This document shows positions 42,402 through 53,412 of a stretch of DNA of 64,000 nt, piece by piece. How positions within the stretch are numbered: the stretch's first letter is position 1; every line of letters starts with the position of its first letter. A model generated the notes under the pieces. That model did no database searches and was not told where the DNA came from. It worked only from the letters and a program-made list of their open reading frames with translations. The translations under genes were made by a program, and so were the position numbers. The DNA lies in the NCBI GenBank assembly GCA_031213475.1, contig JARUPZ010000017.1:2016669-2080668 (forward strand), given 5' to 3'. Source of the stretch: Nereocystis luetkeana (lineage: Eukaryota > Sar > Phaeophyceae > Laminariales > Laminariaceae).

Positions 42402-42492
42402 CCAATACAACCACAGTCCCATTTTGAGGACGTACCATTCAAATTTCAAGTAGTGTGTCCCCAAAACGGGGCTGCGGTCCTTAAACGGTTTA
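42402..42492. mobile_element. MITE-TTAA, left end worn
   Basis: CAACCACAGTCCCATTTTGA to GGGCTGCGGTCCTTAAACGG. Confidence 0.75.
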
Positions 42493-43169
42493 AACCGTTG
42501 TTGAGATAAAACGACCGCCCAAAACAAAACGACAGCCCCCACCCTACCTGTCAGCGCTCTGACCGTGTAGCTCAGGGGTTTATCCTGTACAAAGGAAAGT
42601 GAAAATTTCATGTGGCGAGCTTGGTGGCTCACAGATTCTCGCGTCTTGCCCCCCCCCGATGGGCTGTCCGGTTCGGACAGGCTCTCGCTGTCTCGGCCAG
42701 CTGTTGGTCCAGGGTAGCCGCGTGCGCGGCGTGGCGGACTTGGTTGTAAGCCATCGATATATTTGCTTGTTGTTGGGGGTTTTCGGGGAGTTGCGGGCCT
42801 TGCGTCATGGGCTGCGGGAATGCCGATTTCAGGAGGCCTTGCGGTGTCCGACCTCTCCTTTTGCCGGGAGACTCGACCACCGACGATGGCATCGTCCCGT
42901 CCGTCCAACGACCGTCTGCACCCCTAGTGCCTGACTCGAAGCGCCCGGTGGGATGAACGACTTGTGTTTTGATTTATGTGCCGCTGCTCATGCGCCCCTG
43001 GACCGGGCAGCCCTGGCATTCCACGGTTTTATTTCACCTGAGAACTGCGCGCAAACCTGTGGATGCTCAAACGTTTATATGTACGGATTGGTATGAGCAT
43101 TGGCTAGCCCCCGGTGGTGGATATTTAACTGCTTGAAATGCTAAGCACGTCAGATCTCGCGGCTGACGG
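42493..43169. other. no gene seen
   Basis: Possibly the upstream part of the gypsy fossil. A 190-codon minus-strand ORF (42336-42908) has no recognised domain. Confidence 0.35.
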
Positions 43170-44305
43170 TCTGTTGGCCCATCGTCTCGATGTCCCCGCC
43201 AGAAGGGCCCGGCATTGCCTTCAGTATCGATTATGTCGGGTCTCTTCCTGTCAGGCCTCGAGGCAACACCATCTTGCTCTCCGCTGATCGTTTCAGCCGC
43301 CGAGCCGGCATGTTCGCGGCCACAGCAGCCAAGTTCACCGCCGAGGGAGGGCACGGCTAACGTTCTCATGTACCGGTATGTACCTCTCTGGGAATGCTCG
43401 CGCAGTGTACTCGGACACCGGCTTCCAGTTTTGCGGGAATTTTTCGCTCGCTGTCTATCAGCTTCTCGGGGTTGCAAAATTGCCACCAGCTCCTACCACC
43501 CAAACACCAGCGACAGGGTGGAACGTCTAAGCCATACACTGGCCCAGATGCTGGCGACGGACGTCAACGAGCTGCAAAACAATTGGATGAGCAGCTCCCT
43601 TAGCTCAAACTTTCGTACACCAGTTCGGTCTGCTCTGCCACGGGTTCGCCTCCGATGAAATCCACATGGGTCGGCTCCCCCCCCTCCCTCACGTGTTTTT
43701 CGAGCGCGCTGGGGTCACGGACCACCAGAATTTAGCCCGTGGGCACCTCGCCTGCTGCGGCTTGGCGACGGACCGCCAGGAGCGCGGTACGATGTCATCC
43801 ACGAACACCACGCCCTCACCGTTGCTCAAGTGAAGCGCCTCAACCCCCACCCTCTCCGGCGCACTGCGTCCGGTCCCCGAATTCGTCCTTGGCGGCTGGT
43901 CGTGGGATTACCATACGGTTCCCACTAATGTGTCCGGGAGCGCAGACTGACACGGACACTGTGGTCCTTCAGGACAAACTCTCGCTCAACAAGACGGACC
44001 TCTACAGAGTCCTCGCAGTTGGCCCCTGTTCCTCCGCTGACACCCCGGACGGATTCTCTCTCGACACTAAGCACAGGCATTTGCATCTTCCTTCGGACAT
44101 GTCCGGCGCCGATGCTCGCCGGCGCGTGCACCGATACAATGCTGCAACCCTTAGCCAAACCCTGCGACGGCGTTAAACTTGCCGAAATGCTTTCAGCGGG
44201 ATTGAGACCCAACGGCATACCCAGGACATCACCCACGTACCACGTCGGAGGGGGCAGCATGAGACGAACGAGCAAGTGCGCGGCAGGGCCGCGCGCAGAA
44301 TGAGG
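43170..44305 (+). mobile_element. Ty3/gypsy fossil, integrase part
   Basis: Integrase-core-like text: YHPNTSDRVERLSHTLAQML near 43490-43560, where Ty3/gypsy integrases have a YHPQTDGQ-like run and an ERxNRTL-like helix. Further on, DLYRVLAVGPCSSADTPDGF near 44000 and PRTSPTYHVGGG near 44220 resemble the C-terminal part of such polyproteins. No LTR was identified. Heavily broken and clearly old. Confidence 0.6.
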
Positions 44306-45250
44306 GGGTAGCTACGCGGCGAGGCCGCGCACAGGAGTGGGGCGGGGAGTGCGCGGTGGGGCTGCGCATGATAAGGAGGCGCAAGGGTGACTCGCCAGCG
44401 GGGCAGCGCACGGGAAGGGGCAACAGGCGGGGTCGAAAGGGTTGTACGATACACTTTGGTGGAAGAGGGCGATGATGCGAGGGTGGGAGACAGGGGGCGA
44501 TCCGGAGCGAGATCGGCTGCTACGAATGGTGGTGGGTGCCGGGGGGCGGGCTACTGCAGCGTGAAGGAGGCGAGTTAGCGGTGGTGGCGTGGGAGCAGAG
44601 AGGGGGGTTACCAGCAACCCATGTCGATGCGTGGACTCCATTGACCAATTTGTACTGTTGGAACAGATTGCGAGGGCCGGCGTACATTGTTGATGTAGGC
44701 CTCAGAGGTAACCTCGAGCGCAAGCGGGCGGGCGTGAACCATAGCGGCGCCGAGCCGCACGCCAAACGAGGCGTGAGAGAATGCGGCGGACGATGTCAAG
44801 CCAAGGGGGAAAGTATGGCTCCGGTAAGATAGGCGGGGAGAGTGAGAGGCCTGCGGATTAATCCAGCAGGGGTGATACGCTGGAAAGGGAAGAGGAGAGT
44901 AGTCCACGATTAGACGATCAGCTGCACGCGAAAGGAGGGAGGTCATATTCGATATTGACGATTAGCGTGTGTATCAGCGTGTAAAGACGTGCGCGGCGGG
45001 GGCAGGGGAGACAGTGGAGAGCGTAGCGGACGCGCACGAAACGAAGAGAAAGTGCGCGTCAGGGCCGGGCACGGAAAAGGGAGGGGGCGGGGGGGAGGGG
45101 GGGGGGGCAGTGCACGGAACGGCAGCGCAAGGGCGTAGCGGCGCCGCGTACGGACCGGGGGGGAGATGTGCGTGGCGGTGCCGCCCACGGAAAAAGGAGA
45201 GGGAGGTGGGAGCGGCGGGGTCGTGCGGCAGCGTCCGTCACTGAGCAAGC
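44270..45250. repeat. GC-rich degenerate tandem repeats
   Basis: About four 36-40 bp units (GTGCGCGGCAGGGCCGCGCG; GCTACGCGGCGAGGCCGCGC; GTGCGCGGTGGGGCTGCGCA) at 44270-44430, with weaker relatives and purine-rich runs at 45050-45250. They directly follow the gypsy fragment and may be its 3' spacer. Confidence 0.55.
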
Positions 45251-46110
45251 TGCACCTGAATGGGCAAGAGAAAACGGGGAGAGGGTGGCGCGGGGGGAAC
45301 GGGTGGGAAGGTGGCAGAAGATGGGTTTGACGGAGAAAATTATGGAAGACGTGGAGGGGTGGAGGTTGGCCCGAAGGAGGGTCAGGAGGAGGAAGGAAGG
45401 AGGTTGACGGCGCCGTTTGCACATTCGTGGAGCAGACCCCCAAGAGAACCTGCTTTCCGATGCTTCATAGGAGGGAGTGCGGGGGGCTGTGCCCGGAGAC
45501 GGCGGTGAACGGGAGATACAGCTTGACAGAAGGAGACCAATCAGGAGTAGGACGGGATGCGATGGGAACCGGTTGTCCATCAATGCCTGGAGCTGAAAGG
45601 GGTGGCAATAACCGCTTACGCGATGAGAGTAATCGGGAAGAACAGGCCAGATTATGAAGGGGAGTCTATGGTGATGAGGGCGGGCATCTTGCCGGCACTG
45701 CAGTGGGCTATGAACCTCGGGGGGGTTCGGGGGGGAGGAGGGGCAGGAACAGGAGCTTGGAGTGGGAGTAACGGGTACGTTTTTGGAGATTTTTGTGCCG
45801 CTACTCACTCGAACGAGTTGCGAAGTGGACCCGGAGGACGTATGCTCAACATTGGGGGGATGAGAAGACTGGGGGTCGGTATACCAACTGACGGTCAACT
45901 GCTGCGACCGTGGGGGGGAGGTGGGTGGTGGCGACCGTTTCCCGGAGCGGTGGGTCGGCGTGTAACTGCTGCTGCTGCACGTTAGGAGAAGGGTGGGGGG
46001 AAAAAGGGCCTAGAGGGAGCAAGGGGAGGCGGGCAGCCAGACGCGGATGCAGAGATTGCTAACGGGGGAGTTGATCAGGGTGAGGGTGGAGAACGATGGT
46101 GAATGGAGGG
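45251..46110. other. no gene seen
   Basis: G-rich sequence with a 142-codon plus-strand ORF (45557-45985) that I do not recognise; Gly-rich parts come from G runs. Confidence 0.3.
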
Positions 46111-46112
46111 TG

Positions 46113-46530
46113 GGAGGGGGGGGGGTACTCGATATTCTACATGGCCGTAGGCGTGTGGTCATAGACCCTCGCATCCCTAAAATATTGGGACGGAGCACGT
46201 CGGGTTTTCACCGACCAAGGAGGCGTTTTACGATAGAGATTCCACCTATTTTCTCCGAGACTCCTCACCTCAGGAGCTCCATACCTCACCCGAAACCTGA
46301 CTTCAGTAAAATACAAAATTGCCTCCCGATGAATAATCCCATGGCCCCTAAGTATACAAAAGCGTCATTTTTCGAAACAAGATTGGCATTCCGACGAATT
46401 TTTGGTTAAGGAACCCCGTCATCCAGAAAATAGTTTAGCGGAAATGTGCTGCCTCAATCGTAGAACGTGTACCAGGCAGACATTGCCAGCGCGAAAAACC
46501 TAGAGGTATCCGGCGGGTCGTATGAGGTAG
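46113..46530 (-). repeat. poly(C)-ended repeat split by MITE-E
   Basis: G run, TACTCGATATTCTACATGGC, TCATAGACCCTCGCATCCCT, TCGGGTTTTCACCGACCA up to 46219. It resumes at 46467 with ACCAGGCAGACATTGCCAGC. Removing the MITE restores the family text ACCAGGCAGACATTGC. Confidence 0.85.
46220..46467. mobile_element. MITE-E inside poly(C)-ended repeat
   Basis: AGGCGTTTTACGATAGAGAT to GCCTCAATCGTAGAACG. It is flanked by ACCAAGG and ACCAGG, probably a worn target duplication. Confidence 0.88.
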
Positions 46531-46671
46531 CTTTCTTCGAGAAAGGCGCGCAGCTGGGGCCGGAAAGGAGAAGGGCGGTGACCACGGTGGGAGCACAGTA
46601 CAGGGGAACAAAAGGGGGCAAGGGCACGACAAGGGCGGCCATGGCGAGGATAAGGGGGGCGTGGGGCAGGG

Positions 46672-47025
46672 AGGGGGGGGGGGGGGCTGTACTCGATAGG
46701 AGAGATGTACTTGATCTCATGCATGGCCGTAGTTGTATGACCATAGACCCTCGCGTCCCTACAATGCCTGGACGGAGCGTGCCGGGTTTTCACCGACCAG
46801 GCAGACATTGCTTGCACTAAGCACGAAGCGAAACGTGAGGTGTCCGGCGAGCCGCATGAAGGATGGGCTGCATCCTACTAAGAACGGCCTTTGAGGCGGA
46901 CTTGCATATGGATGGCAGCTTCAATGAGGTAAATTAGTTTCCGGTGTAGCCACTTCCAGAGGCACAGTGGGAGTACACTATGTAACTGCCTCTTGGGTGC
47001 CTTACCTTGAACACTACGTGATACG
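46672..47025 (-). repeat. poly(C)-ended repeat, long copy
   Basis: A G run at 46672-46686, then GATCTCATGCATGGCCGTAG to CCTTACCTTGAACACTACGT; parallels 5387-5735 throughout. This is the fullest form of the repeat seen here, about 350 bp. Confidence 0.85.
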
Positions 47026-47714
47026 ATAATTCCCAATTAAGCGGAGTAAAGGTTATTTACCTCGCACAAATGATCTAACTCGACAACCAGCTCTGGGCAA
47101 CGCAAAAAAAAACAAAACAAAAACGGTACCCTGGTTGCCTAGCTCACGTAGTGAGCGGCATGTTTTACAGTGTCGTTGCCAACCTATTAAAATAGGGGGG
47201 GTACCAGGGGGGGGGGATAAACAAGGGAGTGGGGACGTGATAAACAAAGTGTAGCGCTACGACGGTACCTGTTTTGTTTGCATATCACTTGCAACGCAAT
47301 TGTTGAATTTCCCATTGTCCTCATACGAAAATGAATACCAGGTATGCGTGATCACATCCCAGCACTACTACACCGTGCGGTATAACGGCGGTGATGCCGG
47401 TAATGCCTCCTGTTTGAACCCCGGAGATGCTAGCCAGCAGCCCCGTTTCTAGACGTTCCCATCGTCATCATACATGTTATGCTTCGAAACACCATACCAG
47501 TACGGTACATCGGCGGTGATACCGGCAATGCCTCCGGTTTGGACCCCGGGGATGTTGGTCAGCCCGGTGCTTGCTTCAACGAATGACTCGAGTTGTTGTA
47601 CTTCCGAGTCATCCCCCCAGTTACGTGTTAGTTGTGCTATCTCGAATCCTGCGCACCCACAGCTACCCGGTAGCGGGCTTTCAAAACTGCTACGGAATAC
47701 TACAGCAGTGGTTG
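47026..47714. other. no gene seen
   Basis: Spacer with TACCAGGTA at 47336-47344. CGGCGGTGAT...CCGGTAATGCCTCC text near 47385-47410 recurs near 47510-47535, a diverged local duplication. Confidence 0.4.
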
Positions 47715-48060
47715 GTGTGTGTTGTGTTATTGACATTAAACCGTTCTTTCTACCCGTCGACATCCAGCACAACCAGTTTCTGTTCTTCCATCCTATTACG
47801 GGGGTCCATAGTTAACAGGACCAAATATTGTTAGTAAAAATGGCTAAACATATAGGTTTTTATGTGTACCATAGGTTCTGTTAACTATGGTCTCCCGTAA
47901 TGAGAGATATATACAAATTATGTGGTTCCAAAGCTCCGACACAGCAGAGATACGAACTACATTGTTATGGAGCAGGGTAGACAAGGCAATGCCATGCCAT
48001 CGTACTGGATGCGACAAGCACGGCATACACACAATGTATGTGTGCTGTCTTCTGCCCGTA
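47715..48060 (-). mobile_element. LINE-B 3' end split by MITE-TA
   Basis: ACATTAAACCGTTCTTTCTA, CCCGTCGACATCCAGCACAA up to TTCCATCCTAT, then the MITE, then GAGAGATATATACAAATTAT, GCCATGCCATCGTACTGGAT and GCGACAAGCAC. Confidence 0.88.
47797..47899. mobile_element. MITE-TA in LINE-B
   Basis: TACGGGGGTCCATAGTTAAC to GTTAACTATGGTCTCCCGTA, inserted at CCTAT^TA. Confidence 0.93.
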
Positions 48061-48285
48061 ATACGTCTGGTATGGTTGAGTTTTTCGAAAAAGTGGTACC
48101 ACCCAATTCACATCGCCGCCGCAGACATGGATGGTATGAGACTGCCGAAACCTTGGCCGCATTCACACCAGCATGGACAGCGAGGGAGGATGCGCGGCAT
48201 TTCTTGCGTACCCCACCCTCGGGCGCCCGGGATAGAACCGCGTGGAAGACTCTGGGATCTGCGTGTGCGAACCTGCAGGAGTTGA

Positions 48286-50478
48286 TTGCCGCAGGACTCC
48301 ATGCATGCGTACTTTGAAGAAGCACACCTCGCCGAAACCGAACGACTCCTGGGGAACAACGACCAGAGAGGCTTTTGCAAGCACCTAATGAATATGGTGG
48401 GATTGAAAGGGACTAAAGCGAGGAGCAAGCAGTTCATTAGGGACGAGGATGGCACGCCGTTGCGGGAAAAGGTGCGAATTCGTGAACGATGGTCGGAGTT
48501 CTGCCACAAACTCCGGAACACGAAATCGCTGAAACTCGATCCCACGATCATCGATCTTGCCACGGCGACCGTTAAAACTGTCGCCCGGAGACGAACCATC
48601 CGTGGGCGAGAGGACGGAAGCACTTGAGGGCGCATGTCAAATAGGAAAGCTATTGGGCCAGGTGGTCTCCCGGCCGAACTCCTAAAACTCGACCACCCCG
48701 CATTCGCCCAGTCTCAGTGCTTCACAGCATCCTCCTCTACTTTTGTGTAACAGGAGAAGTCCCCCAGCAATGGAAAGATACAATCATCAAGACCCTTCTC
48801 CAAAAGAACGGCCGCATTGATGCCAACACCTCCAGAGGGATTCCGCTTGTTGCCCACGCAGGCAAAGTGTTGCCAAAGATCGTCGCGTCCCGCTTCAGCA
48901 ACTACTGCGAGACCGAGGAATTAGTCCCGGAAGAACAGTGCGGCTTCCGCCTCGCACGATCAACGATCGGTATTTTGCTCGTTGTGCGCCAGTTGCAAGA
49001 GCTCGGACAACAGAGGAAACCCCCCCTGTACGTGTGCTTCATCGACCTGCAGAAGCGTACGACCCTGTCGACATAAAGCTGTTGTGGGAGGTACCCACAC
49101 ACGCTCTGGCGTACCAACCAAGATGCTTACAATTATCCGCAATTTCCACGACGGCATGCGTGCTCGCGTGCGTACGGATGACGGTGAGCACTCGGAATGG
49201 TTTGATGTCGCGCAGTGGCTGCGGCAAGGCCGCGTTCTGTCATCGTTACAGGTCAGCGTGTTATTCGCTGATGCGTTTCACCTCGTCCTGATGGCCTTGA
49301 GCAAAGACGAAGCCATCGCCAGGGGTTTGGTTCAATTCAATGACGCTGCAGAAGTCGGAACGGAGGGGCAGGAACCGTTGGTATGCGTGCGAAGGGCTGT
49401 ATGGGGCATGTTTTGTGCGCCGATGAAGCCGGAACTGTCTCCAAGTCGGCTGAAGGGCTCGCGAAAATGATGACAGTCGTCGTGACTGTCTTCGAAGCTG
49501 TAGGCCTCACAGTATCGGAAAAAATACAGAGACGATGTTTCTACGAACACCAGACCAGATAACCCTCGCTCCACCGCTCGTCATCGAAGCAGCAGGCCAG
49601 AGGCATATAAAGACGGCCCAGTTATTATCTCTAAGAGCGGCATTATCCACGAAAATGCTGCCCTCTCGCTCGAAATCCCCTATGGACCCGTCTCATGCGG
49701 GCATGCCTTAAACGGTTCTGCCCACCATATTTGCATCATAGGACAACCGCCCAGCTTAGCCTGAAAGTCCGGATGCTGAAATCCGAGGTGATTGACACCC
49801 TGCTGTACGGGTGTGTGACGTGGACCCTCAGAGCACACCACTTCGCCAAGCTTCGAACGGCTCACCACCTAGTCCTCTGGCGAGTCATTGGCTTCCAAGC
49901 GACGACTTCGCACCGACCACACCACCCTCTCGTACGCGAAGGCCCTAACGATGGCACGTTGCGAGGGCATCGAAACGACCATCGGTAGACGACGGCTCTT
50001 TTTTCGCGGAGGTCGTGACACGGCAAAGCAAGGGGCGATTGCCTAGACGGGTACATTTCGGGACGATTGCTGGCGGGGAAAGCCCGAGACCTGGGGGGTA
50101 GTCTAAGACTTGGGCATAGATGCATAGCCGAAGACCTTGGGGGGTTCCGAGCCACCGAAATGCCAACGGGACTTGCCCCCCTTGGTGTATGGAGTTGAGA
50201 AAGACCGCGCTGTGGTCGACTGCAGCAAAACAAGAGAGAAGGCGGTACCGAGGGTCCTTGAAGCAGCCGACCGGTTTATGGTGAGGTGGCACGAGGATGA
50301 GGCATATCTGAGTAGGCAGCGCTGCTCAGCCGCCGTGGGTCGTGCCCATGAGAATGGATTGAAACCCAAGCAAGGCAATGCGGGGAGGGGGGCCAACATG
50401 AAGAGTCGAAGGGAAACCGCGGTGGACGGATGTGGGAAGGAGACGGCGCACAGGGTAGCAACGCACCGGGCCGACTAG
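48286..50478 (+). pseudogene. LINE-B reverse transcriptase, degraded
   Basis: The linker region lies at 48286-48627. The RT fingers and palm lie at 48717-49076: [53 protein letters not shown], and motif A start [10 protein letters not shown]. The expected AYD appears in another frame just after (AYDPVD near 49055). The motif C equivalent CADEAG lies near 49415. The thumb border LKSEVIDTLLYGCVTWTL is near 49775. The C-terminal GVEKDRAVVDCSKTREKAVP to about 50478 matches the LINE-A C-terminus style. At least four frame changes and several stops make it dead. LINE-A and LINE-B share the unusual CADD/CADE motif, so they are related. Confidence 0.85.
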
Positions 50479-51125
50479 TAAGTAGATCATGTCTACCACA
50501 GGTTACGTATGCTACTCGCGCCACCAACTGTTGCTGCAGCTGGCTCGAACGTGGTATTCTTTTGTCTTGCTTGTTTTTATTTTTGTGCTTGATCTTCCCC
50601 CGTGATTTTCATTTTGCTATGTATACTTTATGTTTCTTCTTCTTGCCCTTGTAAAAGCTGTCACGCGGCGTGGGCGTATGACGAGTCTGTGCTTTGCTTG
50701 TTTCGTATTGTCTGACGCATCCGCTCCGGGGGTGGGGCATAGCTGACGAACGCAGGACGGGGACGGGATTCAGGGTAGCAAAGTACCAGACCGGCTAGAG
50801 TCGGGAAGACCTTGCTATGCTACTCGTACCACAAGGGAAACAGGGTGTAGCAAGGTACCAGACCGACTAGTAGGGAGAACCTGGGGGTATGCTACTCGTA
50901 CCATAAACTGCTGCAGCTAGCTGGAGGGTGATTGAATTGTTGTTCGGCTTGCCGGTTGTTTCCCTCGGTTCTTAGTTTCGTTCTGTTTATCTGTAGTGGT
51001 GTTGTTTCCTTACCTCGTTCTTTCTTGTAAAGTGTCTGCCACATACATCTCTTGATGGGCAGGCTCGACAGTTTTTCTCCCTTCTTCTCTTCCGATTTGT
51101 TTGTAAGTTTTCTGTGTTTTGCCTC

Positions 51126-51345
51126 ACAGCCTCTACCAACCTAAAGATCCCTTCTCCCAGATTGTTAACCCCTTTAGAACCGCAGTCCCGTATTGGGGAC
51201 AAACTACTTGAAATTTGAGTGGTTTGTCCCCACATATGGGACTGCGGTTCTAAAAGGGTTAAAGGTTCTCCCCTCCTCCCTCCCCTCACAGCCTCTACCA
51301 ACCTAAAGATCCCTTCTCTCAGATTGTTAAAGGTCCTCGTGTTTT
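51126..51345 (-). mobile_element. MITE-H end, duplicated around MITE-TTAA
   Basis: CCTCACAGCCTCTACCAACC, TAAAGATCCCTTCTCCCAGA, TTGTTAA occurs at 51121-51168. It occurs again at 51286-51330, where the site is empty and continues AAGGTCCTCG. Confidence 0.7.
51165..51261. mobile_element. MITE-TTAA with TTAA duplication and nearby empty site
   Basis: GATTGTTAACCCCTTTAGAA to CTAAAAGGGTTAAAGGTTCT. The sister sequence 60 bp downstream reads GATTGTTAAAGGTCC with no insert. That shows TTAA as the target and its duplication. Confidence 0.95.
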
Positions 51346-51617
51346 GTTTGTTTGTTTGTTTTGTTTTTTCTCCTTCTTCATGGAATGTGTGTTCCGTACT
51401 CGTGGTATCCAGTGTGATGGCAAGCCATTGCAAGGTCTACTCTGCTTACTTGCATCCATCACAGTGCAGTATCTCGGCAGCGTAGTTTGGTGACCATCGA
51501 GATTGTGCGCATCTCTCTAGCTAGGATTGAAGAATCGGCACGGACTCTGGTTGTGGTGGATATCGACGGGTAGAAAGAACGGGTTAATGTGAAGAAAGTA
51601 CACATACAGAAAATCGT

Positions 51618-51725
51618 GATTTCTACCCAGCTTCATCAGTACAGCCAGTCAGTGTCCGTCGTCCTGATTCCTCGCCCCACTGCCTAGAGAAACATTGAAT
51701 CTGTGGTCACAGACTGCATGTCATG
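51618..51725 (-). mobile_element. LINE-B-like 3' end, variant subfamily
   Basis: TTTCTACCCAGCTTCATCAG, TACAGCCAGTCAGTGTCCGT, GAATCTGTGGTCACAGACTG; shares its wording with 22715-22800. Confidence 0.55.
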
Positions 51726-51981
51726 AGACAGAGGAAAACCAAAACAAAGGATAGCAGCAAATTCATCCATGGGTAAAGCAAGGGAGATGTCAGCATACCG
51801 CGTACGAGAACTCAACAACTACACACAACGAGCAAGGCCAGAAAATAAGTACGTAAAGATGACAATAAAAATATTGAAATGAAACAGAATGCAACTACTG
51901 ACGGAAGGTGATCAGAAAGGCTGCTATAATACGTGAAAGAAAACCATACGTACTCAAGAAGGATAAATAACAGACGCACGT

Positions 51982-52210
51982 TGTTGTTGTTGTCGTTGTT
52001 GTTTTCGCATTATTAACTCATCGCCACAGTACAAAGCAGTCCGTGGTCGCAGGACAGGCTCCAGTAAGTAACTCTGGAGTGGAAGAAAATACCTCGGTAA
52101 AATAATATAACAAGCAAAAAGTAAATACCTGGTACACACGATAACTGAAGCACATCTACATTTATTTCAGACAAAAACATGAAAAAAGGAGAGGTCCGCG
52201 CGCGTACGTA
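51982..52210 (-). mobile_element. LINE-A 3' end, head-to-head with the next copy
   Basis: (AAC)n tail at 51982-52003 on the low side, then antisense GCAGTCCGTGGTCGCAGGAC, up to AAAACATGAAAAAAGGAGAG. TACCTGGTA at 52126-52134 is missing from the paralogue at about 32027. Confidence 0.88.
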
Positions 52211-52214
52211 TCAG

Positions 52215-52475
52215 CTGCGTCTATTTTAGTTTTGTTTTTGTTTTTCTTTTGCTTAGCTTCATCTTCTTTTTTTAGGTTTTTGTCTGCTATTAATAGTCTC
52301 CTTTTTGCTTCCCTGGTGTCCGCAGTGGTGGAGTGCGTATGCTTGTTTTTTTGTTTTTTTTGCCTCTCTTTTTACTTGAGGTATTTCTTCCACTCCAGAG
52401 TTATTGGAGCCTGTCCTGCGACCACGGACTGCATTGAATTGTGAGTTCATGTGAGAACAACAACAGCAACAACAA
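52215..52475 (+). mobile_element. LINE-A 3' end, head-to-head with the previous copy
   Basis: TTTTGCTTAGCTTCATCTTC, CTGCTATTAATAGTCTCC, TGGTGTCCGCAGTGGTGGAG, CCACTCCAGAGTTATTGGAG, GAGTTCATGTGAGAACAACA. Tail AACAACAGCAACAACAA. Confidence 0.88.
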
Positions 52476-52779
52476 TCGGCATGGAGCTCCGTAGCGGTAA
52501 GACGAAGAAAGAGGAAGATACCGGCATAATAAAAGGCCACTTCTATAATATGCAGTCGGATTTTGAGTCGTCAGTTGAAAAAGTCCCTTTCAGCACGTTC
52601 GCATGATGATGAGCTTATGCCCGGAAATGTTGAAAATATATATGGTCTCTCTCGCGCCAGAATGTTGTCCGACCTCTCTCCAAGATCTATGAGGGGGTGT
52701 TTCCCGCTTCTGGAGGGGCCCGGTTGCAAGAAATCGCCGTCCGTGCACTTTTTCGATCCGAATGATGAGGTGAATATTC

Positions 52780-53025
52780 GAGGACCTTTAATTAACAATC
52801 TGGGAGAAGGGATCTTTAGGTTGGTAGGCTGTTCGGGTGTTTTGGTTCCTGTTGGGATCAAGATACGGGTGAAGACCCAAACCCCACCCCTGACTATAAC
52901 CCTAAACAGCCAAAACGGGCCAAAACTCGACATAATAAACGCGGCTGCGCCGAGTTTGCATCGAACCAGGAAATTTCTCAGTTAGCTGCGGACGACGATT
53001 CCGAAGTAAGTGCAGACCACGGTAC
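52780..53025 (-). mobile_element. MITE-H, partial
   Basis: GAGGACCTTTAATTAACAAT, CTGGGAGAAGGGATCTTTAG, GTTTTGGTTCCTGTTGGGAT, CACCCCTGACTATAACCCTA, GCATCGAACCAGGAAATTTC. The far end is lost. Confidence 0.78.
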
Positions 53026-53066
53026 ACATTTTTCAGGAGGGAATATTATTGCGATGAGGGATCGGA

Positions 53067-53097
53067 TCGAAAAATACGTTTTTTCGATCCGATTGGG
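53067..53097. repeat. hairpin
   Basis: ATCGGATCGAAAAA, then TACG, then TTTTTTCGATCCGAT: a near-perfect 14-bp stem. Confidence 0.7.
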
Positions 53098-53309
53098 CGT
53101 TTGGATCGTGTTTGACCGAGTTGAATCGAAAAAGTGCGGTCGGCAGTTTCCTGCATCTATCTGGGTGCGTGAAGAAGCTGGAAACACCCCCAGATAGATC
53201 TTGGAGACAGGTCGGGCACATTATGAGGCGAGTGAAACCAATTTCCAACATTTATATTTTCCGGGGCAAAAGCTCATGCGAACGTGCTGGAAGGGACTTT
53301 TGCAACTAT

Positions 53310-53412
53310 TACGGGGGACCATAGTTAATAGGACCAAATATTGTTAGTAGAAATTGTTAAACATATAGGTTTTTATGTATACCACAGGTCCTATTAACTA
53401 TGGTCCCCCGTA
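53310..53412. mobile_element. MITE-TA
   Basis: TACGGGGGACCATAGTTAAT to ATTAACTATGGTCCCCCGTA; very close to the copies at 59554 and 10517. Confidence 0.95.

Larger units (their letters stand above)
48100..51606 (+). mobile_element. LINE-B, longest copy
   Basis: About 3.5 kb: ORF remnant 48100-50480, then a T-rich 3' untranslated part. The end reads GTCGACGGGTAGAAAGAACG, GGTTAATGTGAAGAAAGTAC, ACATAC at 51606. A compound MITE-H plus MITE-TTAA insert interrupts the 3' part at about 51121-51345. The 5' end abuts an oppositely oriented LINE-B 3' end. Non-LTR retrotransposon by its RT motifs. Confidence 0.82.
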
